From Candidatus Butyricicoccus stercorigallinarum (GTDB lineage: Bacteria; Bacillota; Clostridia; Oscillospirales; Butyricicoccaceae): DNA of 50,397 nucleotides. Location: the NCBI GenBank assembly GCA_019112985.1, contig DXIG01000092.1, positions 1 to 50,397 of the forward strand. The letters are read 5' to 3'. The notes below the pieces were generated by a model. The model was not told where the DNA came from and ran no database searches. It was given only the letters and a program-made list of their open reading frames with translations. Each line of letters begins with the position of its first letter. Position 1 is the stretch's first letter. Below are positions 17,514 to 26,352 of this stretch, in pieces. Position numbers and translations under genes: made by a program.

Positions 17514-19069
17514 GAGCAAAACGCGGTATGGCGGCGGCGCTGGCCGGCGCGCTGCTGCTCGCGGTGCTGGCCGGCTGCGGCGGCGCGCAGCGCGCGGAGA
17601 GCGGCAGCGGAGAAGCAGCGGACCGCCCGTCCGCCGGGCAGAGCGCCGGGCCGGTCAAGGCGGTGGATACGTTCACGCTCGCCTACAACGAGGCGGACGG
17701 CCTCGATCCGCTCTCGTGCACCTCGCCGGAAAACCAGCTGATCGCGCAGCTGTGCTTTGAGAGCCTGTTTGTGCTCGACAGCGAATTCCAGCCGCAGAAG
17801 GTGCTGTGCGAATCGCTGGAGCAGACGGGCATCCGCGAATACACGCTCACGCTGCGCGACGGCGCGCTGTTTCACTCCGGGCAGGAGGTCACCCCGGAGG
17901 ACGTCGTCTTCTCGCTCAACAGCGCCCGCCTGCGCGACGACTCCATCTATCAGGAGCAGCTCGCCTGCATCTCGTCGGTGCAGTACAGCGATGACGAGGT
18001 GTACATCCGGCTGTATGAGGAAAACAGCAATCTGGCCGCGCGGCTGAACGTCCCCATCCTGCGCAAGGGGACGGACGAGGAGACGTGCCCCGACGGCTCG
18101 GGACCCTATCAGCTCGTGACGAGCGACGGCGGACAGTGTCTTATCCCGTTCGAGCAGTGGAGCAGCGGGAAGGTCGGCTTTTGCGAATCCATCTCGCTGA
18201 CCGGCGTGCCGGACAGCGACAGCGCGGCCAACCTGCTGAGCAGCGGCGAGCTGTCGCTGCTGATGCAGACGGACGCGGAGCAGGCGCCGGCGCAGGGGGC
18301 GAGCTACACCGCCAGCGTGCCGACCACGCGGCTGCACTATCTGGGCGTCAACTGCGATCTGGCGCCGTATGACGACGAGGATGTGCGCACCGCGCTGTCC
18401 CTGCTGCTCGACCGCGACAGCATCGTGCAGACCTGCTTTTCCGGACGGGCGGACGCGGCGAGCCTGCCGCTCATCCCGGTGCCGGACAGCGTGGAGGCGC
18501 CGGACTACGACCGGGAACGGGCGCTGGAGCTGCTCGAGGACGCAGGCATCTACGACCGGGACGACGACGGCTTTTTGGATATCAGCCGCGGCCGGCCGTT
18601 CACCGTGGATATCATCTACAACGAGACGTACAGCACCAAGGGCGCCGTGCTCCAGCAGTACGCCGAGACGCTGAACGAGGCGGGCATTCTGGCGGAGGTG
18701 CGCGCGCTTCCGTTCGAGGAGTGCCGGAGCATGCTGCGCCGGGAATCCTTCCAGCTCTATTACGGCGAATACGAGCTGACCGCCGATTTTGACCTGTCCT
18801 CGCTGATTTCCACCAGCGGCACGCGCAATTTTAGCGGATACTACGACCGCGAGATGGAGCGCGCGCTCGACGGCCTGCGGACGTACGAGGAGGGCGAAGC
18901 GGAGGAGGCGCGCGAGGAATACGCCGAATGCTTCGCGGAGCAGACGCCGGTGATCCCGATTGCGTTTGAGCGCACGCTGCTCTGCTCGACCGATGCGCTG
19001 CCGGAACAGTTTGACCCGTGGCCGGGACAGATTTTCCACGGCATCGAGACGTGGTCGGCGGCGGAATAA
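17510..19069 (+). CDS. Family 5 (peptide-type) substrate-binding lipoprotein
   Basis: The 519-residue exported lipoprotein has a signal peptide with lipobox VLAGC near residue 20. An SBP_bac_5 domain (OppA/DppA-like) follows: NEADGLDPLSCTSPENQL at its start, GQEVTPEDVVFSLNSARL in the middle, and the DRDDDGFLDI loop often seen before the C-terminal lobe. Such proteins bind peptides, or sometimes nickel or sugars, for an ABC importer, but no permease or ATPase gene is adjacent. The ATG overlaps the pgeF stop codon, with GGAGGGAG just upstream. A role in capturing murein peptides is inferred only from that coupling. Confidence 0.85.
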   Translation: MRAKRGMAAALAGALLLAVLAGCGGAQRAESGSGEAADRPSAGQSAGPVKAVDTFTLAYNEADGLDPLSCTSPENQLIAQLCFESLFVLDSEFQPQKVLCESLEQTGIREYTLTLRDGALFHSGQEVTPEDVVFSLNSARLRDDSIYQEQLACISSVQYSDDEVYIRLYEENSNLAARLNVPILRKGTDEETCPDGSGPYQLVTSDGGQCLIPFEQWSSGKVGFCESISLTGVPDSDSAANLLSSGELSLLMQTDAEQAPAQGASYTASVPTTRLHYLGVNCDLAPYDDEDVRTALSLLLDRDSIVQTCFSGRADAASLPLIPVPDSVEAPDYDRERALELLEDAGIYDRDDDGFLDISRGRPFTVDIIYNETYSTKGAVLQQYAETLNEAGILAEVRALPFEECRSMLRRESFQLYYGEYELTADFDLSSLISTSGTRNFSGYYDREMERALDGLRTYEEGEAEEAREEYAECFAEQTPVIPIAFERTLLCSTDALPEQFDPWPGQIFHGIETWSAAE

Positions 19070-19090
19070 CGAAAGATTGGCAAAAACATG

Positions 19091-19127
19091 CACCCAGCGG
19101 GTCTGCCCGCTGGGTGCTGCTGCGTTT
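19091..19127. terminator. Terminator between convergent genes
   Basis: The perfect 11-bp stem CACCCAGCGGG/CCCGCTGGGTG has loop TCTG. It is followed by CTGCTGCGTTTTC on the plus strand and preceded by an A-run, so it can serve the lipoprotein gene and the convergent anti-sigma gene. Confidence 0.8.
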
Positions 19128-19135
19128 TCGGGTTG

Positions 19136-20104
19136 TCAGGGATTTTTGAGCAGCCCGACGGTGAGGAACAGGCCGAACAGACCGGCCGCGAGCATGAGCA
19201 GATAGGTGAGGTCGATGGCGTCCTCAAGGCTGACGGCGTAATCGTCGTCTGCCGCAGCGGAGAGAACCGCGCCGCCGCTGTCCAGCAGCACCGACTCGTC
19301 TATTTGCAGGGAATTTGGCTGATACTGCGCGATGTCCAGCAGGGAAGCGAGCTCTTTCTCACTCCAGACGTACAGGAAATACGGGCCGGAGAGCGGAATG
19401 TGCCCCTGCCCGGAGATGCGTGTGCCGTCCGGGGTCTGGCAGGAATACGAAAGCCGGAGCGCACCGGCGTCGCTGCCGAGAGAACCGGAGAAGGCATACA
19501 GCATACCGTCGGCGGTGAAGTAGCGGGAGCTGGTCATCAGGCCGGGCGCGGCGCCGCCGTCTGCATAAGAGACGCCGAGCAGCCGGTATTTGTCGTTGAG
19601 CCCTCGGATCAGGCAGATGGAGCCGCGGATGCTCTGGGGCTCACCGGCGGTAAACGAGAGGAAGAGCAGGTTGTTCCGCTGCTGGTATGCGACGACATCC
19701 ACCGGTGTGCCGCGCGGAATGCGGCGGCTCTCCGCTGTTTCGCTGTCCGACAGCAGCAGATCCTCCCAGACGAAGTCCTGCGCCGCCGCCAGCCGCCCCG
19801 CGTCGGTGTTGGCGTAGTGAAATTGCAGGTCGTACAGCCACCAGACAAAGAGCGCGGTCACGAGCAGCGCGAGCGCCGCCGCCAGCAGGCGGGTGCGCCG
19901 GATTTTTTTCAAAAAGCGCAGGCTTTTCTGCGGCACGGGCTCGGCGGGGATGTGCGTGCGCAGGTCGCGCTCGAGCTGGCGGCAGCCGGCGCATTCGTCC
20001 AGATGGGCGGCGACCTGCCGCGCGGTCTCCGGCTCGATCAGCTCCTCGATGTAGGCGGGCAGCAGATCGCGCACGATGCAGCAGTCAAGTTGATTCGGTT
20101 TCAT
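19136..20104 (-). CDS. Anti-sigma factor with zinc-finger domain and C-terminal TM segment
   Basis: This protein of about 322 residues has an N-terminal anti-sigma zinc-finger domain (HLDECAGCRQLE, the HxxxCxxC motif), a transmembrane helix near residues 73-92, a large extracytoplasmic region and another hydrophobic segment at the C terminus (YLLMLAAGLFGLFLTVGLL). It would hold the sigma factor encoded upstream at the membrane until a signal arrives. The start ATG at 20104 lies seven bases after GGAGGT and inside the sigma gene, a 20-base overlap typical of sigma/anti-sigma pairs. The sensor part resembles nothing I can name. Confidence 0.85.
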   Translation of the reverse strand: MKPNQLDCCIVRDLLPAYIEELIEPETARQVAAHLDECAGCRQLERDLRTHIPAEPVPQKSLRFLKKIRRTRLLAAALALLVTALFVWWLYDLQFHYANTDAGRLAAAQDFVWEDLLLSDSETAESRRIPRGTPVDVVAYQQRNNLLFLSFTAGEPQSIRGSICLIRGLNDKYRLLGVSYADGGAAPGLMTSSRYFTADGMLYAFSGSLGSDAGALRLSYSCQTPDGTRISGQGHIPLSGPYFLYVWSEKELASLLDIAQYQPNSLQIDESVLLDSGGAVLSAAADDDYAVSLEDAIDLTYLLMLAAGLFGLFLTVGLLKNP

Positions 20105-20588
20105 TGGATGCACCTCCCATGAGTGTTACAAGCTGTTCCTTGCCGCGATAGAAGCGCACGCGCGCCCACGTCTCCGTGTGGTGCAGGATGTCGCCGATCT
20201 CGCGGAACGAGAAGCCGCCGGTCAGCCGCAGGTACAGCACCTCGCGCGTCTCCGGCGGGAGCTGCTGCATCGTGCGGTACAGATGCAGCCGTTCGTCCTT
20301 CTGCTGGATTTCCGCCGCCGGGTCGTCCGGTGCGGCCAGCGTGGCCAGCTGCGCCTCGTCCAGCGCCGCCGTCCGCTTGCGGCGGCTCAGCTCGCGGTAC
20401 CACTGCCGCTTGGCGATGGCGCACAGCCAGACCTGCGGGGTGCAGTCGCCGCGGAACGTGTGCATGCTCTTGAGCGCCTGATAAAAGGTCTCCTGCGTCA
20501 GCTCCTCCGCGAGGTCCGCGTCGTGCGTCAGCGAATACAGATAGCGGTAGACCTGCCGGGCGTGCTGTTCGTAGAGATCCTGTGCCAT
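20085..20588 (-). CDS. ECF-type RNA polymerase sigma factor
   Basis: The 167-residue sigma-70 family protein has region 2 (YRYLYSLTHDADLAEELTQE, then FYQALKSMHTFRG) and region 4 (LPPETREVLYLRLTGGFSFR, then EIGDILHHTETWARVRFYRG) with no region 1 or 3, as in extracytoplasmic-function sigma factors. It redirects RNA polymerase to a stress regulon. It starts after GGAGGTGAAC and overlaps the anti-sigma gene. A TGTAAC element (20648-20653 on the minus strand) in the 75-base gap after the pth terminator could be an autoregulatory ECF -35. Confidence 0.93.
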   Translation of the reverse strand: MAQDLYEQHARQVYRYLYSLTHDADLAEELTQETFYQALKSMHTFRGDCTPQVWLCAIAKRQWYRELSRRKRTAALDEAQLATLAAPDDPAAEIQQKDERLHLYRTMQQLPPETREVLYLRLTGGFSFREIGDILHHTETWARVRFYRGKEQLVTLMGGASNETEST

Positions 20589-20662
20589 ACCTGTTCACCT
20601 CCCTCTCGTCCGTCCTTCTGTCTGTTTGTGCGCGCTCGCGCCGATTCGTTACAGAAAAATCG

Positions 20663-20695
20663 AAAAAAAACAGGCCGTCCGGCGGGGACGGCCTG
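20663..20695 (-). terminator. Terminator of asp23-fakA-pth
   Basis: The perfect stem CAGGCCGTCC (20671-20680) with GGACGGCCTG (20686-20695) is followed by eight T on the minus strand, just after the pth stop. Confidence 0.92.
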
Positions 20696-20713
20696 CGGGT
20701 CTGCGCTTGCTTG

Positions 20714-21373
20714 TTATTTGGGATGCTCCGGCTGCGCCGCCCTGCCGTTGTATTTCTGCGTGGCGGCGGGGACGCCGTTTTCGATCAGCTCGCTCACCGC
20801 GAGCACAGCGCGGCTGACCGCGTCGTTCATGGCGGGCAGCTCGTCCGCCTTGAGGTTGGACAGCACCCAGTCCGCCAGATCGTAGTCGGGGTGAGGCTTG
20901 CCGCCGATGCCGACCTTGATGCGCGGGAACTGCTCGGAGCCGAGCTGCTCGATGATGCTTTTGACGCCGTTCTGCCCGCCGGCGGAGCCTTTGGGGCGGA
21001 TGCGCAGCGTGCCCACCGGGAGGGAGATGTCGTCGAAGATGACCAGAATGCGCTCCGGCGGGATTTTGTAAAAGTCCGCGGCGGCGCGCACCGCCTCACC
21101 GGACAGGTTCATGAAGGTCTGCGGCTTGAGCAGCAGGGCGCGCCTGCCGCCGAGCACCGCCTCGCCGGTCAGCGCCTGGAACTTCGCGCGGTCGCAGCGC
21201 ACGCCGTGCCTGGCGCACAGCGCGTCCATCACGCGGAAGCCGGTGTTGTGGCGGGTGTTTTCGTATTTCTTTCCGGGGTTGCCCAGCCCGACCACCAGCC
21301 ATTCGACCGGTTGGGCGGCGGGCTTTGTCCGGCGTTCCTGTTCGAGCTTTGCGAAAATATCAAAGATAGACAT
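20714..21373 (-). CDS. pth: Peptidyl-tRNA hydrolase
   Basis: Pth releases peptides from stalled peptidyl-tRNA and recycles tRNA in the cytoplasm. The 219-residue protein has the family motifs WLVVGLGNPGKKYENTRHN (catalytic His), TFMNLSG, and FDDISLPVG (catalytic Asp), then GSAGGQNGVKSI. An N-terminal stretch of about 24 residues precedes the usual start of the fold, so translation could begin a little later. No strong ribosome binding site is visible. The gene starts 10 bases after the FakA-like gene and may depend on coupling. Confidence 0.95.
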   Translation of the reverse strand: MSIFDIFAKLEQERRTKPAAQPVEWLVVGLGNPGKKYENTRHNTGFRVMDALCARHGVRCDRAKFQALTGEAVLGGRRALLLKPQTFMNLSGEAVRAAADFYKIPPERILVIFDDISLPVGTLRIRPKGSAGGQNGVKSIIEQLGSEQFPRIKVGIGGKPHPDYDLADWVLSNLKADELPAMNDAVSRAVLAVSELIENGVPAATQKYNGRAAQPEHPK

Positions 21374-21383
21374 GAATGGTAAA

Positions 21384-23042
21384 TCAGCTTTCTGCGGAGA
21401 GGATAAAGTAATAGACCGGCTGGCCGCCGTCGATGACGGTGATTTCCGCGTCCGGCGCCTCCTTGTGCGCCATCTTTTCGACGCGCGCGGCGTCCTCCTC
21501 GGTCATGTCCGCGCCGTAGATGATGTTGATGAACGAGCACTCCTTGCGCGTCATCTCGCGGACGAGCTTTTTCACCGCGTCGTCCAGCTTGCGGCTGTTG
21601 GCGCACAGCTTGGACTCAAACAGCGAGAGATACTCGCCCTCGCGGATCTTTTTGCCGTCGAAGTCGGAATTGCGCGCGGCATAGGTGACCTGTCCGGCGC
21701 GGACGTTCGCCGCGGCGTCCAGCATGGCCTCGCGGTTTTCGTCGAGCGCGGCCTCCTCGTCGAACGACAGCATGGCGGAGATGCCCTGCGGGATGTTCTT
21801 GGTCGGGATGATGACGACCGTCTTGCTCTCGCACAGCGGGACGGCCTGCTCCGCCGCCATGATGATGTTCTTGTTGTTGGGCAGCACGAACACGACCTCC
21901 GCTGGCACGGCGTCGATGGCGTGCAGAATGTCGTCGGTGGACGGGTTCATCGTCTGGCCGCCCTGCACCATCTCGTCCGCGCCGAGGTCGCGGAACACGT
22001 TGACCAGTCCGTCGCCCGCGGCGACCGAGACAAAGCCATACCGCTTTTCCGGCTCCGCGATTTTGCGCTCGCGGCTCTCCAGCCCGGCCGCCTCCTCGAC
22101 GATCTTGGCGGAATGCTGCTGGCGCATGTTCTCGATTTTGACGGTGAGCAGCTGGCCGAACTTCAGGCCGGCCTCCAGCGCTTCGTTCGGGCGGTCGGTG
22201 TGCACGTGCACCTTGATGATGTCGTCGTCGTCCACGACAACCAGACTGTCGCCGATGCCGTCGAGAAACGCGCGCAGGCGCTGCACGTTGCGCGACTTGT
22301 CGCGGCGCTCGGCGATGAACTCGGTGCAGTAGGTAAACGTGATGTCCTCCTCGCGGATGTCGGAGAACGTCGCGCCGGTCTTGGCGGGCGCCGCTTCGGC
22401 GGCGGCCGTGCGCTCCCGGTGGACGCCGTTGTAGGCGTCGTACATGCCCTCGAGGATGGTCAGGAAGCCGAAGCCGCCCGCGTCGACGACGCCGGCCTTC
22501 TCCAGAACGGGGTTCTGGTGGGTGGTGTCCGCCAGCGCCTCGCGTCCGCGGTCGATGGCGCTGCGCAGCACCTCGCCGCAGTCGATGTCCGGGTTGGACT
22601 GGCACAGCTCGAGCACATGCTGCGCGGTGACGCGGGAGACCGTCAGGATGGTGCCCTCCGCCGGCTTCATGACCGCCTTGTACGCCGCCTGCACGCCCTC
22701 GTGCAGCGCGAGCGCGAGGTCCTGTCCGCTGGCCTGCTTGCACGTCTTGAGCTGCTTGGAGATGCCGCGGAACAGCAGCGACAGGATGACGCCGGAGTTG
22801 CCGCGCGCACCGCGCAGCAGCGCGGAGGCGGTCGCGGCGCTCGCCGCCGGCAGGTCGGGATTGCTGAGGCGGGACACCTCGTCTCTCGCCGACGCCATGG
22901 TCAGCGACATATTGGTTCCGGTATCGCCGTCCGGAACAGGGAATACGTTCAGTTCGTTTGCTTCTTCTTTTTTCTCTTCAATGGACAGAGCGCCCTCGAT
23001 GACCATAGCGCAGAATAGCTGTCCGTCAATCAGTTTCGCCAA
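21384..23042 (-). CDS. FakA/DAK2-type kinase domain protein (fatty-acid kinase catalytic-like subunit)
   Basis: The 553-residue protein has an N-terminal DAK2 (DhaL-like) nucleotide-binding domain with NVFPVPDGDTGTNMSLTM around residues 33-50, a middle region, and a C-terminal DegV-like domain, the layout of FakA/YloV. FakA phosphorylates fatty acids held by a FakB partner for phospholipid synthesis. No FakB gene is adjacent. Translation probably begins at a TTG (23042), because AAGGAGGG lies seven bases before it and no better ATG exists. It follows the Asp23 gene in the same operon, a common Firmicute arrangement. Confidence 0.88.
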   Translation of the reverse strand: MAKLIDGQLFCAMVIEGALSIEEKKEEANELNVFPVPDGDTGTNMSLTMASARDEVSRLSNPDLPAASAATASALLRGARGNSGVILSLLFRGISKQLKTCKQASGQDLALALHEGVQAAYKAVMKPAEGTILTVSRVTAQHVLELCQSNPDIDCGEVLRSAIDRGREALADTTHQNPVLEKAGVVDAGGFGFLTILEGMYDAYNGVHRERTAAAEAAPAKTGATFSDIREEDITFTYCTEFIAERRDKSRNVQRLRAFLDGIGDSLVVVDDDDIIKVHVHTDRPNEALEAGLKFGQLLTVKIENMRQQHSAKIVEEAAGLESRERKIAEPEKRYGFVSVAAGDGLVNVFRDLGADEMVQGGQTMNPSTDDILHAIDAVPAEVVFVLPNNKNIIMAAEQAVPLCESKTVVIIPTKNIPQGISAMLSFDEEAALDENREAMLDAAANVRAGQVTYAARNSDFDGKKIREGEYLSLFESKLCANSRKLDDAVKKLVREMTRKECSFINIIYGADMTEEDAARVEKMAHKEAPDAEITVIDGGQPVYYFILSAES

Positions 23043-23102
23043 TGAAATGCCCTCCTTTTTCTTGTTGGCCCGCGCCGGAGCGCGTGGTTGTAGACAGCTC
23101 AA

Positions 23103-23453
23103 TCAGTCCGCCCGAATGGCGTCGACATAGACGTCGACGTTTTTGACATCGATACCGGTCATCTTCTCGACATGGTAGCGCACCTCGCCGATGATGGAGC
23201 GGCAGACGGTCGCGATGTTGACGCCGTGCTCCACGGCGAGATGCAGGTCGATGTTGACGCCGCCGTCCTCCGCCTCCGTGATGCGCACGCCGCGCGACAT
23301 GTTCTCCCGGCGCAGCAGGTGCGCGATGCCGTCGGAGACCGAGCGAATGGTCATGCCCTTGACGCCGAAGCAGCTCATCGCCGCATAGCCCGCGATATCC
23401 GCCAGAACCTCCGGCGCAATATTGATAAATCCGAGATCGGCTTTGATCGTCAT
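23103..23453 (-). CDS. Asp23/Gls24 family envelope stress protein
   Basis: The 116-residue Asp23/Gls24 protein (YloU-like) has the typical NIAPEVLADIAGYAAMSC start and the repeated beta pattern NIDLHLAVEHGVNIATVC. Members are cytoplasmic, often membrane associated, and linked to envelope stress. The ATG at 23453 follows GAGGAGG. The pairing with the downstream DAK2 gene is conserved in Firmicutes, and the promoter at 23523-23551 would drive asp23-fakA-pth. Confidence 0.9.
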   Translation of the reverse strand: MTIKADLGFINIAPEVLADIAGYAAMSCFGVKGMTIRSVSDGIAHLLRRENMSRGVRITEAEDGGVNIDLHLAVEHGVNIATVCRSIIGEVRYHVEKMTGIDVKNVDVYVDAIRAD

Positions 23454-23522
23454 CAAAATTCCTCCTCTATACAATGGAATCCAATGTCCTGATGGGGATG
23501 ATTTGCAGAATCATTCAATTTT

Positions 23523-23551
23523 ATTTTATAATATTTTTACAGTTGCGACAA
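23523..23551 (-). promoter_or_regulatory. Predicted promoter of asp23-fakA-pth
   Basis: The minus strand reads TTGTCG (23546-23551), 17 bases, TAAAAT (23523-23528), about 70 bases before the Asp23 start. It is divergent from the lexA promoter. Confidence 0.6.
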
Positions 23552-23641
23552 GAGGATTTTGCGGTTGCCGCGGGCGAAGTTGGCGTTATCGGTCATAAGC
23601 GGAAAAAGTGTCCGGTAAGTGCGCCGCCGCCCGGCGCGGAG

Positions 23642-23657
23642 GCAAACATATGTTTGC
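23642..23657. promoter_or_regulatory. LexA operator (SOS box) upstream of lexA
   Basis: GCAAACATATGTTTGC is a perfect 16-base palindrome that closely matches the Firmicute SOS box CGAACATATGTTCG, with one symmetric change per arm. It overlaps the lexA -35, the expected geometry for autorepression. Confidence 0.85.
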
Positions 23658-23682
23658 TTTTCTGCCAAAAGTCCGGTACAAT
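23654..23682 (+). promoter_or_regulatory. Predicted promoter of lexA-recG
   Basis: TTGCTT (23654-23659), 17 bases, TACAAT (23677-23682), partly covered by the LexA operator. Confidence 0.8.
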
Positions 23683-23722
23683 AAAAGCATCAGACCACGG
23701 CGGACGGAAGGATGGGATAGCA

Positions 23723-24319
23723 ATGCGTCCGATATCGGAAAAGCAGAGAGAGATTTTGGCGTTCATCCGCGACTACACCGACGGGCAGGGCTATCCGCCG
23801 TCCGTGCGCGAGATCGCGTCGGCGGTCGGGCTGCGCTCGCCGTCCTCGGTGCACGCGCACCTCAAGCGCCTGCGCGAGCTGGGTTATCTGGAGAAGGACG
23901 ACCACAAGACGCGCGCCATCACGCTGGCGGGCGGCGGCGCGCCGGGCGGGCGCGCGGTGCCGGTGCTCGGGCGCGTCACGGCGGGCATGCCGATTCTCGC
24001 CGTCGAGGAGGTCACGGGCGTGCTGCACGTCGATGTGGACGCCGGACACGAGTATTTTGCCCTGTGCATCCGGGGCGATTCCATGGTGGGCGCGGGCATT
24101 CTCGACGGGGATTATATTGTCGTGCGCCGCCAGAATTACGCGCGGCGCGGGCAGATCGTCGTGGCGGTGCTGGAGGACGAGGCGACGTGCAAGCGGCTGG
24201 AAAAGCAGGACGGCCACGTCTGGCTCGTGCCGGAAAACCCGGCCTACCGTCCGATTTTGGGCGACCACGCGCACATTCTCGGCGTCGTCGCGCGCGTCGT
24301 GCGCAGCTATCCGCTATGA
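23723..24319 (+). CDS. lexA: SOS repressor LexA
   Basis: LexA represses DNA-damage genes and self-cleaves when RecA is activated. The 198-residue protein has an N-terminal winged-helix domain (PPSVREIASAVGLRSPSSVH), the Ala-Gly cleavage site in RVTAGMPILAVEE near residue 90, the catalytic Ser in CIRGDSMVGAGI and the catalytic Lys in EDEATCKRLEK. The ATG at 23723 lies after GGAAGGATGGGATAGCA. A palindromic operator overlaps its promoter. The stop codon overlaps the recG start (ATGA). Confidence 0.96.
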   Translation: MRPISEKQREILAFIRDYTDGQGYPPSVREIASAVGLRSPSSVHAHLKRLRELGYLEKDDHKTRAITLAGGGAPGGRAVPVLGRVTAGMPILAVEEVTGVLHVDVDAGHEYFALCIRGDSMVGAGILDGDYIVVRRQNYARRGQIVVAVLEDEATCKRLEKQDGHVWLVPENPAYRPILGDHAHILGVVARVVRSYPL

Positions 24320-26352
24320 AGCTGGCGGATTCGGTGCGCTTTGTGCGCGGCGTGGGGCCGAAAAAGGCGGAGCTGCTGGGCCGGCTGGGCATTGCGACGC
24401 TGGAGGACGCGCTGCTGTGCTATCCGCGCGGCTATGAGGACCGCACGCGCGTCACGCCCATCCGCCGCCTGCTGGACGGGGAAAAGCAGTGCGTGCACGC
24501 CGTTGTGGGCGCGCCGCCGCGCACGGCGCACATTCGCCGCGGCATGGATGTGACGCGCTGCGTGGTGTACGACGAGAGCGGCGCGCTCACGCTGCAATTT
24601 TTCAACCAGAGCTATGTGGCGTCTTCGCTGCAAACCGGGCAGGAATACGCCTTTTTTGGCAAGATCCGCGCGGAAAAGCGCGGCTTTGTCATGCTCTCGC
24701 CGGAATTTGAGCCGGTGGGCGCGGCGCAGTGCACCGGGCGGGTGCTGCCGTTTTATCCGCTGACGGCGGGGCTGCACCAGCGCGACCTGTACCGCGTGAC
24801 CGACGCGGCGCTGGCGGCACTGCCCGGGGAGATGCCGGATTTTCTGCCGGCGCGCGTCCGCGCGCAGCAGGGCTTTGCGCCGCTGGGCGACGCGCTGCGC
24901 GCCATTCACCGCCCGCAGGACATGCAGCAGGCGCAGCAGGCGCGCCGCCGCATGGTGTTTGAGGAATTTTTCCTGCTGTCGTGCGGGATGGGGCTGCTGC
25001 GCGCGCGGCGGTCGGGACGGTGCGGCGCAAAGCTGCGCGATCTGAGCCTGACCGCGTTTTACCGCGCGCTGCCGTTTGCGCTGACCGGCGCGCAGCAGCG
25101 CGCCATCGAGGCGTGCACGCTCGACATCGCCGCCGGGCGGCCGCTCAGCCGCCTGATTCAGGGCGACGTCGGTTCGGGCAAGACGATGGTGGCGGCGGCG
25201 CTCTGCTATCTCGCGGCGAAAAACGGGCGGCAGGCGGTGATGATGGCGCCGACCGAGCTGCTCGCGCAGCAGCACATGCAGACGCTCCAGCCGCTGTACG
25301 GCGCGCTCGGCCTGTCGTGCGGGCTGCTGACCGGCTCGCTGGGCGCGCGGCAGAAGCGGGAGACGGTGCAGGCGATCGAAGCGGGGGAGCTTTCGGTCGT
25401 CATCGGCACCCACGCGCTGCTGCGCGGGGACGTGCGCTTTCGCGACCTCGCGGTGGCCGTCGTGGACGAGCAGCACCGCTTCGGCGTCCAGCAGCGCGCG
25501 GCGCTGACGGAGAAGGGCGAAAACGTCCATCTGCTCGTCATGTCCGCCACGCCCATTCCGCGCACGCTCGCGCTGCTGCTCTACGGCGATCTGGACGTCT
25601 CGGCCATCGACGAGCTGCCGCCCGGGCGGCAGAAGGTCAAGACCTACGCCGTCGGCGAGCGCATGCGCCCGCGCATCGACGCCTTCATCGATCGGCAGTG
25701 CGCCGAGGGCGGGCAGGTCTACGTCGTCTGCCCGCTGGTGGGCGACGGCGAGAGCGGGCGCACGAGCGCGGAGCACACGGCGGAGCGCCTGACGGCTGCG
25801 CTGCCGCACCGGCGCGTGGCGCTCGTGCACGGGCGCACCAAAGCGGCGGAAAAGGAGCGCATCATGGCGGCATTCGCCGGCGGGCGCGTGGACATTCTGG
25901 TGTCCACCACCGTCATCGAGGTGGGCGTCAATGTGCCCAACGCGACGCTGATGGTCGTGGAGGACGGCGACTGCTTCGGCCTGTCCCAGCTGCACCAGCT
26001 GCGCGGGCGCGTGGGGCGCGGCGCGCGGCAGTCGTACTGCGTGTTTTACGGCGCGGACCGCGGCGAGGACGCGCGCGAACGGCTCAAGACGCTCGTGCAC
26101 ACGGACAATGGCTTTGTCATCGCGCAGAAGGATCTGGAGATGCGCGGCGCGGGCGACTTTTTTGGCACGCGGCAGCACGGCCTGCCGCCGATGAAGCTGG
26201 CGGACCTCGCGGGGGATACGCGCGTGCTCGAGCAGGCGCGGCGCATGGCGGACGCGCTGCTGGCGGCGGACCCGGCGCTGACGGAGGAGCCGCAGCTGCG
26301 CGCGCGCGTGGAAAAGCTGTTCGCGCAGCACGGCGAGGGCAGCTTCAATTAA
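24316..26352 (+). CDS. recG: ATP-dependent DNA helicase RecG
   Basis: RecG remodels stalled replication forks and branch-migrates recombination intermediates. The 678-residue protein has an N-terminal wedge (OB-like) domain, Walker A in LIQGDVGSGKTMVAAALCY, the DEQH box in VVDEQHRFGVQQR, MSATPIPRTLAL, and the C-terminal TTVIEVGVNVPNATLMVVE plus QLRGRVGRG motifs. No ribosome binding site precedes the ATG; it overlaps the lexA stop, so it is likely translated by coupling. That couples fork repair to LexA control. Confidence 0.95.
   Translation: MKLADSVRFVRGVGPKKAELLGRLGIATLEDALLCYPRGYEDRTRVTPIRRLLDGEKQCVHAVVGAPPRTAHIRRGMDVTRCVVYDESGALTLQFFNQSYVASSLQTGQEYAFFGKIRAEKRGFVMLSPEFEPVGAAQCTGRVLPFYPLTAGLHQRDLYRVTDAALAALPGEMPDFLPARVRAQQGFAPLGDALRAIHRPQDMQQAQQARRRMVFEEFFLLSCGMGLLRARRSGRCGAKLRDLSLTAFYRALPFALTGAQQRAIEACTLDIAAGRPLSRLIQGDVGSGKTMVAAALCYLAAKNGRQAVMMAPTELLAQQHMQTLQPLYGALGLSCGLLTGSLGARQKRETVQAIEAGELSVVIGTHALLRGDVRFRDLAVAVVDEQHRFGVQQRAALTEKGENVHLLVMSATPIPRTLALLLYGDLDVSAIDELPPGRQKVKTYAVGERMRPRIDAFIDRQCAEGGQVYVVCPLVGDGESGRTSAEHTAERLTAALPHRRVALVHGRTKAAEKERIMAAFAGGRVDILVSTTVIEVGVNVPNATLMVVEDGDCFGLSQLHQLRGRVGRGARQSYCVFYGADRGEDARERLKTLVHTDNGFVIAQKDLEMRGAGDFFGTRQHGLPPMKLADLAGDTRVLEQARRMADALLAADPALTEEPQLRARVEKLFAQHGEGSFN

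Noticed and set aside
23608-24315. A long frame upstream of recG that runs through lexA
   Set aside because: It is the recG frame read through lexA without a start signal; recG begins at the ATG overlapping the lexA stop.
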